Positions 25,230 through 34,819 of a DNA stretch of 64,000 nt are shown here, piece after piece. How positions within the stretch are numbered: position 1 is the stretch's first letter; each line of letters opens with the position of its first letter. Source of the stretch: Lentisphaerota bacterium (GTDB lineage: Bacteria; Verrucomicrobiota; Lentisphaeria; Victivallales; Victivallaceae); the NCBI GenBank assembly GCA_017134815.1, contig CP071032.1, positions 1,054,001-1,118,000 of the forward strand, given 5' to 3'. A program made the translations under genes and the position numbers. The notes under the pieces are model-generated. The model saw only the letters and a list, made by a program, of their open reading frames with translations, searched no databases and had not been told where the DNA came from.

Positions 25230-26834
25230 ATGAAGAATATGGTGACAGGAAAAAGTTATACTGAAACTCTGACAGAACTGCATTCTGTGCTGGAACTGCC
25301 TACGGCAAAATCCGGTCACGGGATAGATTTGCAGGAACTCTGTGACAGATTTCTTGAGCTTTTAGCCTTTTACAGTTCTAACACTTTAGATAAAACCCGG
25401 GATTATATTGAAGAAGCTAAGATGCATAGAATCAAAAACCTGTTCCCCTACTTCTTTAATATTCTGCCAAATCGTTTTATGGTCAAAACGATACCAAATT
25501 TTTCACTGGCCAAGCCGTTGACTATAAACTACGGTGAAATCCTTACAGCTAAAGCCATTCCCCAGCGAGGACAGCTCAAGCGCAATAAAAAGTCGCTGCC
25601 AGTGGTGCACTGTCAAAATATTCTTGATACAACTGTAGTACCTTTTAACAAGATGATCCCGGACTACAATATAGCCAAAAAAGCTCTTGAAATTAAATTC
25701 AGCGGGAAATCTCAGTTTATAATGGGAGAAAAACCGTTTGACCTCTGGATTAATTACGGTGGTAACCCAACGGAAAGTATATTTTTATACAGCTTATTCT
25801 ACAAAAGAGCAAATGGAAAAATAAGGATCAGGTATGCTGACAATCAGATAAGTGAACTCACTGTGAAACCAGAGTTCAATCCTGAATTCACCATGCATCC
25901 CAATTTCAATGTCAAGCTCATGCTGGACTCTCCAGAGTTTTTCCTGAGAATTAGATTGAATATTTTGAATATGCCGACCAGTATAAAAAAAATAAAAGAC
26001 TTTACTTTGTTCCTGCATGCCGACCCGGCAATTCAAAAATACAACCTGAACAAGGCATTTCATGTCAATTACCTGCCGGTCATAAACCTGCACCGTGAAT
26101 ATGCTCAGGTAATTGAATATGACTCTACCAAAGATTCTTACCCGATGCTCCATCCGGTATCGGATTCGTTCCACCCCTATTTCATTCGCAGCGTCACTTA
26201 TGACACCGGCAGTAAGAGTGGCAGAGTATTACCGGAAATTCTATCACCAAGAAAAAGTGAGTCCAGCTATAAGGTAGTTTCCCAGTCAAACCTGCTTGGT
26301 AAAAGATATGATCACCTGGCCATTAATCTGCCGGAGGACGTTTTGAATGCCAATGTAACTGTCCTTGCCGAATGGACTCAGCTTTATGATCACGACCTGA
26401 AGAATCTGGAATTCACTTTTTTCAATAAACAGGTCGGCTCTTTTGAATTTGAAAAAATACTCTATCACCGCTTTATCACGCCCGCAAGCTCAAATTACTC
26501 GGGCAATATTCTCGGGATGCTCAAACTGCATAATACAACCGTCCTGCAGCAGGAAGACTTCAGACTTCTTCTGCAGATTCTGGTCGGCAAGGAATCATCA
26601 TTGCGACCACTTATAAACGACTTTCTGGATATGAAAATAATCAGTAATAACCGTGACTGCTGCAAATATGACCTGATTTTTCGAGAATCAGATGTTCATA
26701 ATCATGCGATGGTTGAAATGATGGTTAAAGGTATTGAGGATTTTTTAAAAGGCAATTTAGGATTTGAAAAAACGGTCACCTGTTCAGTAAGGTTCAAGGC
26801 CACTCAGAAAGATGACTCTATCGGGATTAGATAA
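25230..26834 (+). CDS. tssF: Type VI secretion baseplate protein TssF (VasA/ImpG)
   Basis: This 534-residue protein has the TssF order of elements: an N-terminal region with LLAFYSSNTLDKTRDYIEE, a central block FHVNYLPVINLHREYAQVIEY and YPMLHPVSDSFHPYFIRSVTYDTG (equivalent to the PLxNLF-x-P and HSVxSV segments), and a C-terminal LLLQILVGKESSLRPLINDFLDMKI. TssF and TssG form baseplate wedges around the spike. The frame is open from 25134, but the ATG at 25230, just after the tssL stop, is the sensible start. It is somewhat shorter than typical TssF. Confidence 0.8.
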   Translation: MKNMVTGKSYTETLTELHSVLELPTAKSGHGIDLQELCDRFLELLAFYSSNTLDKTRDYIEEAKMHRIKNLFPYFFNILPNRFMVKTIPNFSLAKPLTINYGEILTAKAIPQRGQLKRNKKSLPVVHCQNILDTTVVPFNKMIPDYNIAKKALEIKFSGKSQFIMGEKPFDLWINYGGNPTESIFLYSLFYKRANGKIRIRYADNQISELTVKPEFNPEFTMHPNFNVKLMLDSPEFFLRIRLNILNMPTSIKKIKDFTLFLHADPAIQKYNLNKAFHVNYLPVINLHREYAQVIEYDSTKDSYPMLHPVSDSFHPYFIRSVTYDTGSKSGRVLPEILSPRKSESSYKVVSQSNLLGKRYDHLAINLPEDVLNANVTVLAEWTQLYDHDLKNLEFTFFNKQVGSFEFEKILYHRFITPASSNYSGNILGMLKLHNTTVLQQEDFRLLLQILVGKESSLRPLINDFLDMKIISNNRDCCKYDLIFRESDVHNHAMVEMMVKGIEDFLKGNLGFEKTVTCSVRFKATQKDDSIGIR

Positions 26835-26874
26835 AATTTTATAAAGAATAATTGATAACAATACGGGGATGAAA

Positions 26875-29800
26875 ATGGGAATCTCTCTTTTATCACAGAT
26901 CAGTACACTGAAATGGATTTTAATTGGTGCAGTACCAATAACACTGGTAGTGCTCATTATTGCAATTGTATTTCTGGTAAAAAAATTCAAGAAGAAAAAA
27001 CCAAAAAAAGAAGAGTCGGCTTTAAAAATATTCTTTAAGCCCAATAAATACAAACGTTATCTGCGGCAGTTTAAAAACCACCTTCCAATGAAGGTGAAAA
27101 TGTCTATTTACAACAGAAAGCAGTTCCTGTATATAAATGCGGCAAACGATGAGCTGATCCGCCAGTCAACTGACGTTGACGCATACAGTTATCAGTATTT
27201 TCCAAACTATAGAACTGATAAAGAATGTAACTTCTATGTCTCCGGCAAAAGCTTTTTTACTGAACTTAAAAAAGAAGCAATCCTTGATAACAGCTCCCTG
27301 AATAACCGTAAGCTGGCCGCTTTCATCAAAAAGTTCTACCAGCATCAGCGGCCGGTAGTAGTAGTTTCTATTGACCACCGCCAGCTTCAAACAAAGTTAA
27401 ACGAAAAAGATTTGGAACTGGAACTTGCGATCCGGAAAAAGCTTAACCTGGTCAGCCAGGTATTCAAGTCACCTGTCAGAGTACATATCTGTATTTCCGG
27501 TCTCGACAGTTCAAGCGGGTTTGAACCGCTCTGCGAATTCATCAAAGACTCCGGCCTGAGCTATCATATTAAGGGCTCGGACATTTCCAAGCTGACAACT
27601 GAACTCAAGGCCCAGCTGGAAGAGTACTCTACCCACATCAGCAGACTGCTGATCAATAACTCAAACATGCTTGAAGCTGCCAGCGCGGTTTCCTGTATAA
27701 GCATGATTGACAAGATGAGCTCAAAAATCAATAACTGGCTGCAGAAATTAACCTTTGACGACGGCATTCTTTCACCACCACGGGTAAAAAGTCTGCTGCT
27801 CAGTACCTACAACTACAGGATAAGCCCTTTCCAGGCCTTGTACTCAAAACCCAAGCTTAACTATAGACGCCGCAATATCATCTTCGGCATAATCGGTATT
27901 CTGTTTCTCATACTTCTGGGCAATTCTGCAACTAAATCCTATAACATTATAAAAATGGGATTCAAAAATACTGAAACTCTTGGCAATGAAGCAAAAATGG
28001 CAAGCAGTAATTTTGAGCTTAGTCAGAAGGCAATAAAAAAATCAATTTCCATGCTGCAAACCACTAGAATTAATCTGCATAAATCCTTGTGGACGATTCC
28101 TTATGCTAATTCAATTGTTACGACCCCGATCAAAAACCAGATCGCTGATATTACCTACAAATACATCTTTTTACCGGAGTTAACCCGTACCAATAATCCT
28201 GAACAGGCTTTGTTCTATGTCTTTCTCACTCAGTCCGAAGCCAGTAACTCTCTGAAGAATTTCCTTAAAAAGAATACAACCAAATGGGCATCTGAGCTCA
28301 AAATAGATCAAGAAATCATTAAAGCATACCTGGATTTCAACACAAAAATACGTTCAGGCGGCCTTAAAGGAGCTGATGTTTATCCTAAAACCAGCAGTTA
28401 TTCATTTGGTGACCAGCACCGCTATCTGCTGAATCTTTACGCAAACCTGAGCAATAAAAATAATATCACCCTGCGGGACGTCAATAACTTCCTTCGCTAC
28501 TATTACAGTTATTACAATAAGAAAATAACCATTGATATTCTGCTCAACCGATTTTACGGTCAGCTGGAACCCCAGTTGCCGACAGCTACTAACAAATTCG
28601 TCCGTGAATACCGTGATTACTTAAACACCAACATGGTAAAGGATAATGACTCGGATGAACTCATCAAAAATATTGATGTTTTTGATAAAGTAAGTTATAA
28701 AGTCCCCAAAAACCTGAGCTTTACCAAGCTGCTCAGGACACTGGAAAATATTGTTAATAACGCATCTTCTCTCGATCACAGCAAAACCCTGCTGGTAGCC
28801 TCTCCGGTGCGGCCGCTGATGAAGAAAAACTGGAAACAGATTGTAGCTGTCGCAAAAGTAAACACCCTGCTCGATAATTATTACTCAATGCCGGAAAGCA
28901 AGTCAGGTCTCTTTTCAGAAAAGAGCAAAGAACTGTTTATGCCGATAATTCTCAACCAGGACAATAACGGCAGATTCATGTTCACCGGCAAATATCAGGT
29001 TCCCGGTACCTACACCAAACTGGCACTTGAAAGCGCCGTTCAGCCGCTTTACAACCAGTTCAATCAACTGATACCCAAACTGAACCGTCTCGGTGTCAAC
29101 ACTAGAATGCTGGAGTACAAATTCTCTCGCAACCTCAAGGATTATGTGAGTAATTACCTGGAAAGTTATGTAAAACTGACCAACAGCTTCTCTTATTCCG
29201 TATCTTCACCGGTACAGCTTGACATGTTCCTGAACACACTTTCAAGTCCCCATTCACCATTGCTGGAACTCGTAAATACCATCAATGAAAATACTCAGAT
29301 GAAAATCAATAAACAAAACCGCTTTATGGCGCCGGTAGTAAATAAATTCAAACCTTTCTCAATGCTCCTCGCAGAAGGCAAGGACAAGAAAAACACCATC
29401 GGTGAAAGCAACATTGAAGTATATTTCAACGTTCTGCAGCAGGTAATGGGCGAAGTAGCCACTAAATCGGCTTCGGATGAAAAGTCCCCGGAATTCGTAA
29501 TGTTGCGCAAACGCCTTTCCAAGCTTGGAGTCATTGCCATGAACATTGCCTTGAATAAAAAAGATTCCTACTTGAAAATAGTGGAGTCATGGCTTGACAA
29601 TATTAATATGCCCAATGATCTGCGCGGTCCGTTTATCAAGCCTATAGTCAGAATCTATAAATTCGGCAGCCGTGACCTTAAAACCAAGCTATCTCAGGTC
29701 TGGAATGATGAAATGCTGCCGCTGGTAAACAGCTCCAGAAAAGAATTCCCATTCAAGAACAACGCCATGCTGATTGCATCAACAGATGAATTGACCACGA

Positions 29801-30369
29801 GCTTCTCGCCTGACGGCAGCTTCTGGAATACCTTTAATAACTATTTCAAACCGCTCCTCAGGTATGAAGGCGGCAAATGGACTGCCAAGGCCATTCCTTA
29901 CTCAAAATCTGTTGTTGACCCAAATGAGCTGGCCTGTATCAACCGTGTTTACAAAATGACTCAGGCGCTCTGGGATAAAAATTCGAATCCTAAACCGCTG
30001 CTTATAAAAGTATCTCCAATGAATATCGAAAAAGTCAACGGCTACGATGGTATCATCAATATGACTTATCTGAACAGCGGTAATTCATCTGTAATCGGCA
30101 TAAATTCAGCTCCGATCTGGAAAGAAATAAAAATTAACTGGTGGCAGGAAGATATTTCTGAAACCGGTATCCAGCTCACTGACGGATCTAACTTCAACAA
30201 GGCAGAACCGCAGGGTACTTTCAGTTTTTACAGACTGCTGCGCAGTGCCAAGTACGATTCAAAAAATAACAGTTACAGCTGGAAGATCAACTTTGTCGGA
30301 AACAAATCTGTTCATGCTCTGGTTTCCTTTAAAGTCAGAGGAAACCCCTGGGCAATATTTGCAATCTAA
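26875..30369 (+). CDS. tssM: Type VI secretion membrane protein TssM (IcmF), without P-loop
   Basis: This 1164-residue protein spans the envelope in type VI systems, linking TssL to TssJ. One membrane segment lies near the N terminus (WILIGAVPITLVVLIIAIVF) and another around residue 345 (NIIFGIIGILFLILLG). Between them is a remnant of the cytoplasmic GTPase region: RRPVVVVSIDHRQL and VRVHICISGLDSS align with the later part of that domain, but no GxxxxGKT is present. The long remainder is periplasmic, ending SVHALVSFKVRGNPWAIFAI. GGGG six bases before the ATG at 26875 favours it over an ATG at 26869. Confidence 0.85.
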   Translation: MGISLLSQISTLKWILIGAVPITLVVLIIAIVFLVKKFKKKKPKKEESALKIFFKPNKYKRYLRQFKNHLPMKVKMSIYNRKQFLYINAANDELIRQSTDVDAYSYQYFPNYRTDKECNFYVSGKSFFTELKKEAILDNSSLNNRKLAAFIKKFYQHQRPVVVVSIDHRQLQTKLNEKDLELELAIRKKLNLVSQVFKSPVRVHICISGLDSSSGFEPLCEFIKDSGLSYHIKGSDISKLTTELKAQLEEYSTHISRLLINNSNMLEAASAVSCISMIDKMSSKINNWLQKLTFDDGILSPPRVKSLLLSTYNYRISPFQALYSKPKLNYRRRNIIFGIIGILFLILLGNSATKSYNIIKMGFKNTETLGNEAKMASSNFELSQKAIKKSISMLQTTRINLHKSLWTIPYANSIVTTPIKNQIADITYKYIFLPELTRTNNPEQALFYVFLTQSEASNSLKNFLKKNTTKWASELKIDQEIIKAYLDFNTKIRSGGLKGADVYPKTSSYSFGDQHRYLLNLYANLSNKNNITLRDVNNFLRYYYSYYNKKITIDILLNRFYGQLEPQLPTATNKFVREYRDYLNTNMVKDNDSDELIKNIDVFDKVSYKVPKNLSFTKLLRTLENIVNNASSLDHSKTLLVASPVRPLMKKNWKQIVAVAKVNTLLDNYYSMPESKSGLFSEKSKELFMPIILNQDNNGRFMFTGKYQVPGTYTKLALESAVQPLYNQFNQLIPKLNRLGVNTRMLEYKFSRNLKDYVSNYLESYVKLTNSFSYSVSSPVQLDMFLNTLSSPHSPLLELVNTINENTQMKINKQNRFMAPVVNKFKPFSMLLAEGKDKKNTIGESNIEVYFNVLQQVMGEVATKSASDEKSPEFVMLRKRLSKLGVIAMNIALNKKDSYLKIVESWLDNINMPNDLRGPFIKPIVRIYKFGSRDLKTKLSQVWNDEMLPLVNSSRKEFPFKNNAMLIASTDELTTSFSPDGSFWNTFNNYFKPLLRYEGGKWTAKAIPYSKSVVDPNELACINRVYKMTQALWDKNSNPKPLLIKVSPMNIEKVNGYDGIINMTYLNSGNSSVIGINSAPIWKEIKINWWQEDISETGIQLTDGSNFNKAEPQGTFSFYRLLRSAKYDSKNNSYSWKINFVGNKSVHALVSFKVRGNPWAIFAI

Positions 30370-30383
30370 AACAAGACGTGAAT

Positions 30384-31226
30384 ATGCAATCATTAATAAC
30401 AGAAAAAGATGCAGCAGTAAAACAGCATATCAAAAACAATGCCATGAAATTTGATCTGCCGGCGCTGCTGCATATACTTAACAGAATAGGTTTCACTTCA
30501 AGTAACATTCTGTTTCTGCCTACTGAAACCCTGTATTCTCAGGAGTCTTATATTGCGGATGTAAAATTCCGTTCCGGTTTTGTAGAGGTCTTTATAAATG
30601 ACATAAATGCTGCAGTTTTCACTGACTATATGAAAGCAAACCTGCCCTACCGTCCTAAACTGCAGGGTTTTTTCAAGGGAATGATTTCACGCCTGCTGCA
30701 TGACTATAACACCTCAATATGCCCCGAGTATAAAAACGAACTCAAAAATGAGTTTCTGCATGGAAATTCCCTGGTCACCATGCATGACGGCAATTTAAAG
30801 TCATTCTCTTTTGTCCACAACTACCTCGACCGGCTGTTCTCGGACTATATTACCGTAGTTTACAAAAAGATCGAAGTAATCCAAAACCCTTACCCGCAAC
30901 TGGGGCTTGGCGAAATTGTCCTGAACCCGGATACCATTCTCGGCGGAAAAAAACTGGAAAGCAAGGAATTCACTGTAATCAGAGTGATTACCGAAACCAT
31001 GCTGACTGATAATGAAATTAAAGAGATACTCAATCGTATAAAATTCTTTCAGAATGAGTTTAAAGATATCCTCGCGGAAATCAACATTATTCTAGAAAAC
31101 CTGATTACTGACGATGAATTATATACAACCCTCCCCCATAAGTTTGACTATAACAGCTACCTGCTGCAGGGAGTTGTAAGACTGCTGCGTTCACACACTG
31201 TTAACCATTACGGGCCAAAGAAATGA
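30384..31226 (+). CDS. tssG: Type VI secretion baseplate protein TssG-like (VasB/ImpH)
   Basis: This 280-residue protein resembles TssG in its layout: an opening helix FDLPALLHILNRIGF, then LQGFFKGMISRLLHDYN in the middle (compare the FLDLFNHRLISLFYR block), and late LGEIVLNPDTILGGKKLESKEFTVIRV before an EI-rich helix. TssG pairs with TssF in the baseplate, and the gene lies near tssF and tssM. It is shorter than the usual 320-350 residues and divergent. A GTG at 30378 in frame is an alternative start. Its stop overlaps the next gene by 4 bases. Confidence 0.6.
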   Translation: MQSLITEKDAAVKQHIKNNAMKFDLPALLHILNRIGFTSSNILFLPTETLYSQESYIADVKFRSGFVEVFINDINAAVFTDYMKANLPYRPKLQGFFKGMISRLLHDYNTSICPEYKNELKNEFLHGNSLVTMHDGNLKSFSFVHNYLDRLFSDYITVVYKKIEVIQNPYPQLGLGEIVLNPDTILGGKKLESKEFTVIRVITETMLTDNEIKEILNRIKFFQNEFKDILAEINIILENLITDDELYTTLPHKFDYNSYLLQGVVRLLRSHTVNHYGPKK

Positions 31227-34200
31227 GTTTACTAAAAATACAGGATTTTTCAGCAAAGATAAAAGACTCCGTTGAAAAGTATATTGACACATTAAATTCA
31301 CCTTCTACAGCCAGTCCTGCAGACAAAATGGATGTGCTGAAATGGACAAACGGCGGCCACCTGGTATTACCCAATGAGGATAACCTGGAGCTGTGCAGCA
31401 AAATTAATGCAGCCACCAACCCGGTTCCTCAGCAGGAAGAGCTGCTGATAAGTGATGAAGTTAAAAGCAAATTAACCAGTGAAGTTCAGGGCTTTCAGGA
31501 CAGACGCGCAGCTGCCTGCAACGGCTGCAAGGGCGCGGACGGCAAGGTTTTATTTGTGAGTGAAGATGCCAGGCAGCAGCTGACATCCCAGATTCAACAA
31601 AGAAACGGTATAGACCCGAATAACCCGGTTACTCCGGAAATCAAGCCCATCCCGGCCACACCTGACCTGGTCAATATGGATGCCCTTGCAGAAGGCGACA
31701 CTCCATTGGAAAGACTGGAATATCGTATGGCCGACTTTAAAGAAACATCTGTATATGATTCAACCGCAAGCGATACCCAGGAAAAAATAAATCAGGATAT
31801 GTTTAAAGCCAGCTCAAACCCGATGACCCCCAAAAGCCGTAAGCTGATCAGCAAATCTGCCTCGGCTCAAATGGTGTCAAGGGATATGAGCAAGCAAATG
31901 CCGCTTGTTTATAAATACAACTTGATGAAATATTCTTATGTTGAATATATGGACAGCCTCGGCTGCTACCAGAACCAGGCCCCGCTTAGTGAACCGGTAA
32001 CCGCCGGCTACAGTGAATTCGGCAACCTGGGAAGTTCAGTTGGAAACCTTTACAACACCAGTGGGGAAACAGCGGAATCTCTTTACGGAGTGTCGCTTTC
32101 TACAGAAAACCTGTCTGAAGGGCTGCCGTCAAGTTTCACAGATTCCCTCTCCGCGGTTCGTGAAAGCATGCTCAACCTTGAGAGTCGCATCCAAAGCATA
32201 AAGGAAATCGACTTGAAAGAAGCCATTTCACAAAAAGTAAAAGACCAGATGGTAAGCATGTGGAAGGCCTGTGGCGATGTAGAACCCGGAGGTATGAGTG
32301 GGTTTCCGGCACATGAAAAAATACAAAGGCTGCAAGGTATTAATACCTTTGCCAAGGGCCTGGTCAGCGACTACCAGAAGTCCATGCTGGAAAACCAGCA
32401 GAGCCTGGATGCAGGCCGACTTTACTCAAGTTCGTTTGAAAGTATTGGAAAAATAAAATTCCCCTCTCAGATCACCAGCCTGCAGGAAAGCATGACTGCC
32501 ATATCCGACTATCAGTCAAAGCTGATGTCTTACCCGGTAGAAACAGTTATGGACTCCGGAATGATGAAATCGGCAATCAGCAAAATGCAGAGTGCGAACG
32601 AAGCAATAAGCAGCGCAATTTCCAGTATCAGGGAGAGAACGTCTAAATACAATATTGCTCCTCAATTGCTGGCCGTACGTGATCAACTGCTTGATATGAA
32701 CTCAACTCTAAACGATTACAGATCACAGTTTAATTACAGCAGCGAAAATGGTTTTGAAATATCCTCCGAGTTGAAAGAAAGAGCCTACAGCTTTGCACAA
32801 AGCCATTTAAGTTCGCTTATTCAAAGCAACAGTCAGCTATCACAAATATCTGAACTGTCTAATAAATTCACCACTATGGATCCCGCAAGTTCGCTGTTCA
32901 ACGCCTCTTATCGACCATTGAACAATTTTGGTTCTCTGCTGATGATGAAAAGACTGTATAATGCGTCCCAGGATTACAGTGAACTTGAGTTAACCCGTGA
33001 AAGCCTGGGTACAATCCTGCAGGATCAGGCAATGGCTGCCATCGGCGATGTTGACGGACTCAAAGCTCAGCTTGATAAAATTCTGCCGTTTTCTACAGAT
33101 GCTCTTTATAATAAAATGCAGTCACTGTATGAAATGAACAATGAGCTGATGGACAAATATAATACATATTATCAGTATTATGATGATTTGAACTCGCTTG
33201 GTGAAGAGTATCTTGCCAATGCTGAGGACCTCTATGCGCAATTGTCAAACCCGGTTGACTTTCTGCAGTCCTCAACCTACGTCTCAAACATAATGAGCAA
33301 TTTGACCGGCATGGTGGACAACGTCTATGAGCTGGGCAATAACTATGTATCTTCCTTTCTTGAATCTCAGCCTGTAATTGGTCAGATGCTCAGCACTGCA
33401 ACAAACCTTGCTTCAAATATGAGCGGCCTGTTTACTCTCAATTCGGGTACTGAAATTCTTGAATATCTGTCCGACTGCGCTACTGACATGCTGCTGAGTA
33501 ACATTCCTGAAGGCATGACAGAAATGGTAACCTCTCCAGAAGCTTTTGTGTCGAACCTGGCATATAATTTTGTATCAAGCAACGGGCTGGACAGCACGCT
33601 TGAGACAGTTTTTGAAATAGAGAACATGATGGCAAACCTGGACTCTGACTCGCTGCTTGAAATGCTGAATGGAGATGTCATTTCGGAATTTCTTGGGGTA
33701 GACAGCCTTGCCAGTACTTTCAGCGACTATTCGAGCACTGCTCAGAGTCTGGTCAGCAGTTACACCGATACAGCATCAAGCTTTTTGAATGAAGTCACTT
33801 CAGTGGCAGCGGCAGTAGCAGAAGCCATGGCTGATGACGATATAGACGACGAAGATGAAGAGTTTGCTGATGACGAAGATGAAGATGTCGATTCCATGAG
33901 CTCCCTGAGCGCTGCTGCCGGAGGAGCCACTTTGATGTGCGGTTCAAACAGCGGCATGCTGCAATGTGTCAACGGCATATCACCAATTACTTATTTGATA
34001 AGTCCGTCCACAGAAATGTATCAGGGGTCGAGTGTAATGGGCAATATTATCGCCCCTACCCTGTTTCCAAGTACCGGCGGCTGTACTCTCGCTTCAAACC
34101 CGACATCAGCAGCTACTCTCGGAGTACCGCCATACACTTGTATTGCTATGACTCATGCCCCGTTTACTCCTGGCTACTCAACATTTGTGCTTATGAAAGG

Positions 34201-34303
34201 CAGTTCTCCTGCTTTACAGATGAATGATATGGCATGCTGCCTGTTTGCTTCCGGCGGTCAGATACAGGCAACGGTACCGGGACAGACTTCCACTTTAAAA
34301 TAA
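31223..34303 (+). CDS. Large helical protein with C-terminal DUF4280 PAAR-like tip domain
   Basis: This 1026-residue protein ends in a DUF4280 (PAAR-like) domain from about 905: an early CGSNSGMLQCVNG, a CTLASNP centre, and the closing APFTPGYSTFVLMKGSSPALQ, then C-C and VPGQ. Such domains sharpen the spike tip and recruit cargo. The first 130 residues contain a CNGCKG motif. Residues 150-850 are mostly long amphipathic helices rich in Ser, Met, Leu and Gln. A stretch of Asp/Glu (about 870-892) precedes the tip. Cargo with an N-terminal body and a C-terminal tip is the inferred role; no enzymatic motif is seen. Confidence 0.75.
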   Translation: MSLLKIQDFSAKIKDSVEKYIDTLNSPSTASPADKMDVLKWTNGGHLVLPNEDNLELCSKINAATNPVPQQEELLISDEVKSKLTSEVQGFQDRRAAACNGCKGADGKVLFVSEDARQQLTSQIQQRNGIDPNNPVTPEIKPIPATPDLVNMDALAEGDTPLERLEYRMADFKETSVYDSTASDTQEKINQDMFKASSNPMTPKSRKLISKSASAQMVSRDMSKQMPLVYKYNLMKYSYVEYMDSLGCYQNQAPLSEPVTAGYSEFGNLGSSVGNLYNTSGETAESLYGVSLSTENLSEGLPSSFTDSLSAVRESMLNLESRIQSIKEIDLKEAISQKVKDQMVSMWKACGDVEPGGMSGFPAHEKIQRLQGINTFAKGLVSDYQKSMLENQQSLDAGRLYSSSFESIGKIKFPSQITSLQESMTAISDYQSKLMSYPVETVMDSGMMKSAISKMQSANEAISSAISSIRERTSKYNIAPQLLAVRDQLLDMNSTLNDYRSQFNYSSENGFEISSELKERAYSFAQSHLSSLIQSNSQLSQISELSNKFTTMDPASSLFNASYRPLNNFGSLLMMKRLYNASQDYSELELTRESLGTILQDQAMAAIGDVDGLKAQLDKILPFSTDALYNKMQSLYEMNNELMDKYNTYYQYYDDLNSLGEEYLANAEDLYAQLSNPVDFLQSSTYVSNIMSNLTGMVDNVYELGNNYVSSFLESQPVIGQMLSTATNLASNMSGLFTLNSGTEILEYLSDCATDMLLSNIPEGMTEMVTSPEAFVSNLAYNFVSSNGLDSTLETVFEIENMMANLDSDSLLEMLNGDVISEFLGVDSLASTFSDYSSTAQSLVSSYTDTASSFLNEVTSVAAAVAEAMADDDIDDEDEEFADDEDEDVDSMSSLSAAAGGATLMCGSNSGMLQCVNGISPITYLISPSTEMYQGSSVMGNIIAPTLFPSTGGCTLASNPTSAATLGVPPYTCIAMTHAPFTPGYSTFVLMKGSSPALQMNDMACCLFASGGQIQATVPGQTSTLK

Positions 34304-34324
34304 CTTAACGGGAATATAAAAACT

Positions 34325-34792
34325 ATGGCAGAACAGAATAAAGCAACATTGAGCATGACCAAAAACTCATTAGAGTTGGTCGCTCAAACTCAGGACGATT
34401 CAAAAACTTATACCAAATATGACGGCAGCGAACAGACTATCGATACCAACGCAAACAAGTGGACTGTTTCCACTGATGAGGAAGCAAATATCAGCTCTAA
34501 AAAAGTGCAGATTGAGGGTGATGACGAAGCCAACGTGAATTCTGAAAAAATTAATCTCAGCGCCACTGATTCCGCAGAAATTTCAGGCACAAATGAGATA
34601 ATACTTAAAAGCGGTACTGCTGAAATTCAAATGAGTTCCAGCGGCATAAAACTGTCATTTGGCTCAAGTACCATAGAACTAAGTTCACAGGGAGTGAAAA
34701 TCAACGGTACAATGGCTAATCTGGAAGGAACGTCTTCCACAACAGTCAAAGGACTGAGCCTCAAGCTTGACGGTACCATGATATCAACTTGA
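34325..34792 (+). CDS. Beta-helix needle protein (VgrG/gp5 C-terminal-like)
   Basis: This 155-residue protein consists of short repeats of alternating residues, such as NISSKKVQIEGDDEANVNS, KINLSATDSAEISG, IILKSGTAEIQMSS and IELSSQGVKINGT. That pattern is typical of the triple-stranded beta-helix of gp5 and of the VgrG C terminus. In usual VgrG proteins this needle is fused to the gp27/gp5 body. Here it is a separate gene immediately before the VgrG-like hub gene, and after the PAAR-like tip gene, matching their physical order on a spike. Confidence 0.7.
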   Translation: MAEQNKATLSMTKNSLELVAQTQDDSKTYTKYDGSEQTIDTNANKWTVSTDEEANISSKKVQIEGDDEANVNSEKINLSATDSAEISGTNEIILKSGTAEIQMSSSGIKLSFGSSTIELSSQGVKINGTMANLEGTSSTTVKGLSLKLDGTMIST

Positions 34793-34819
34793 TTTTACCG
34801 GAAAAGGAGAATTTCTATA

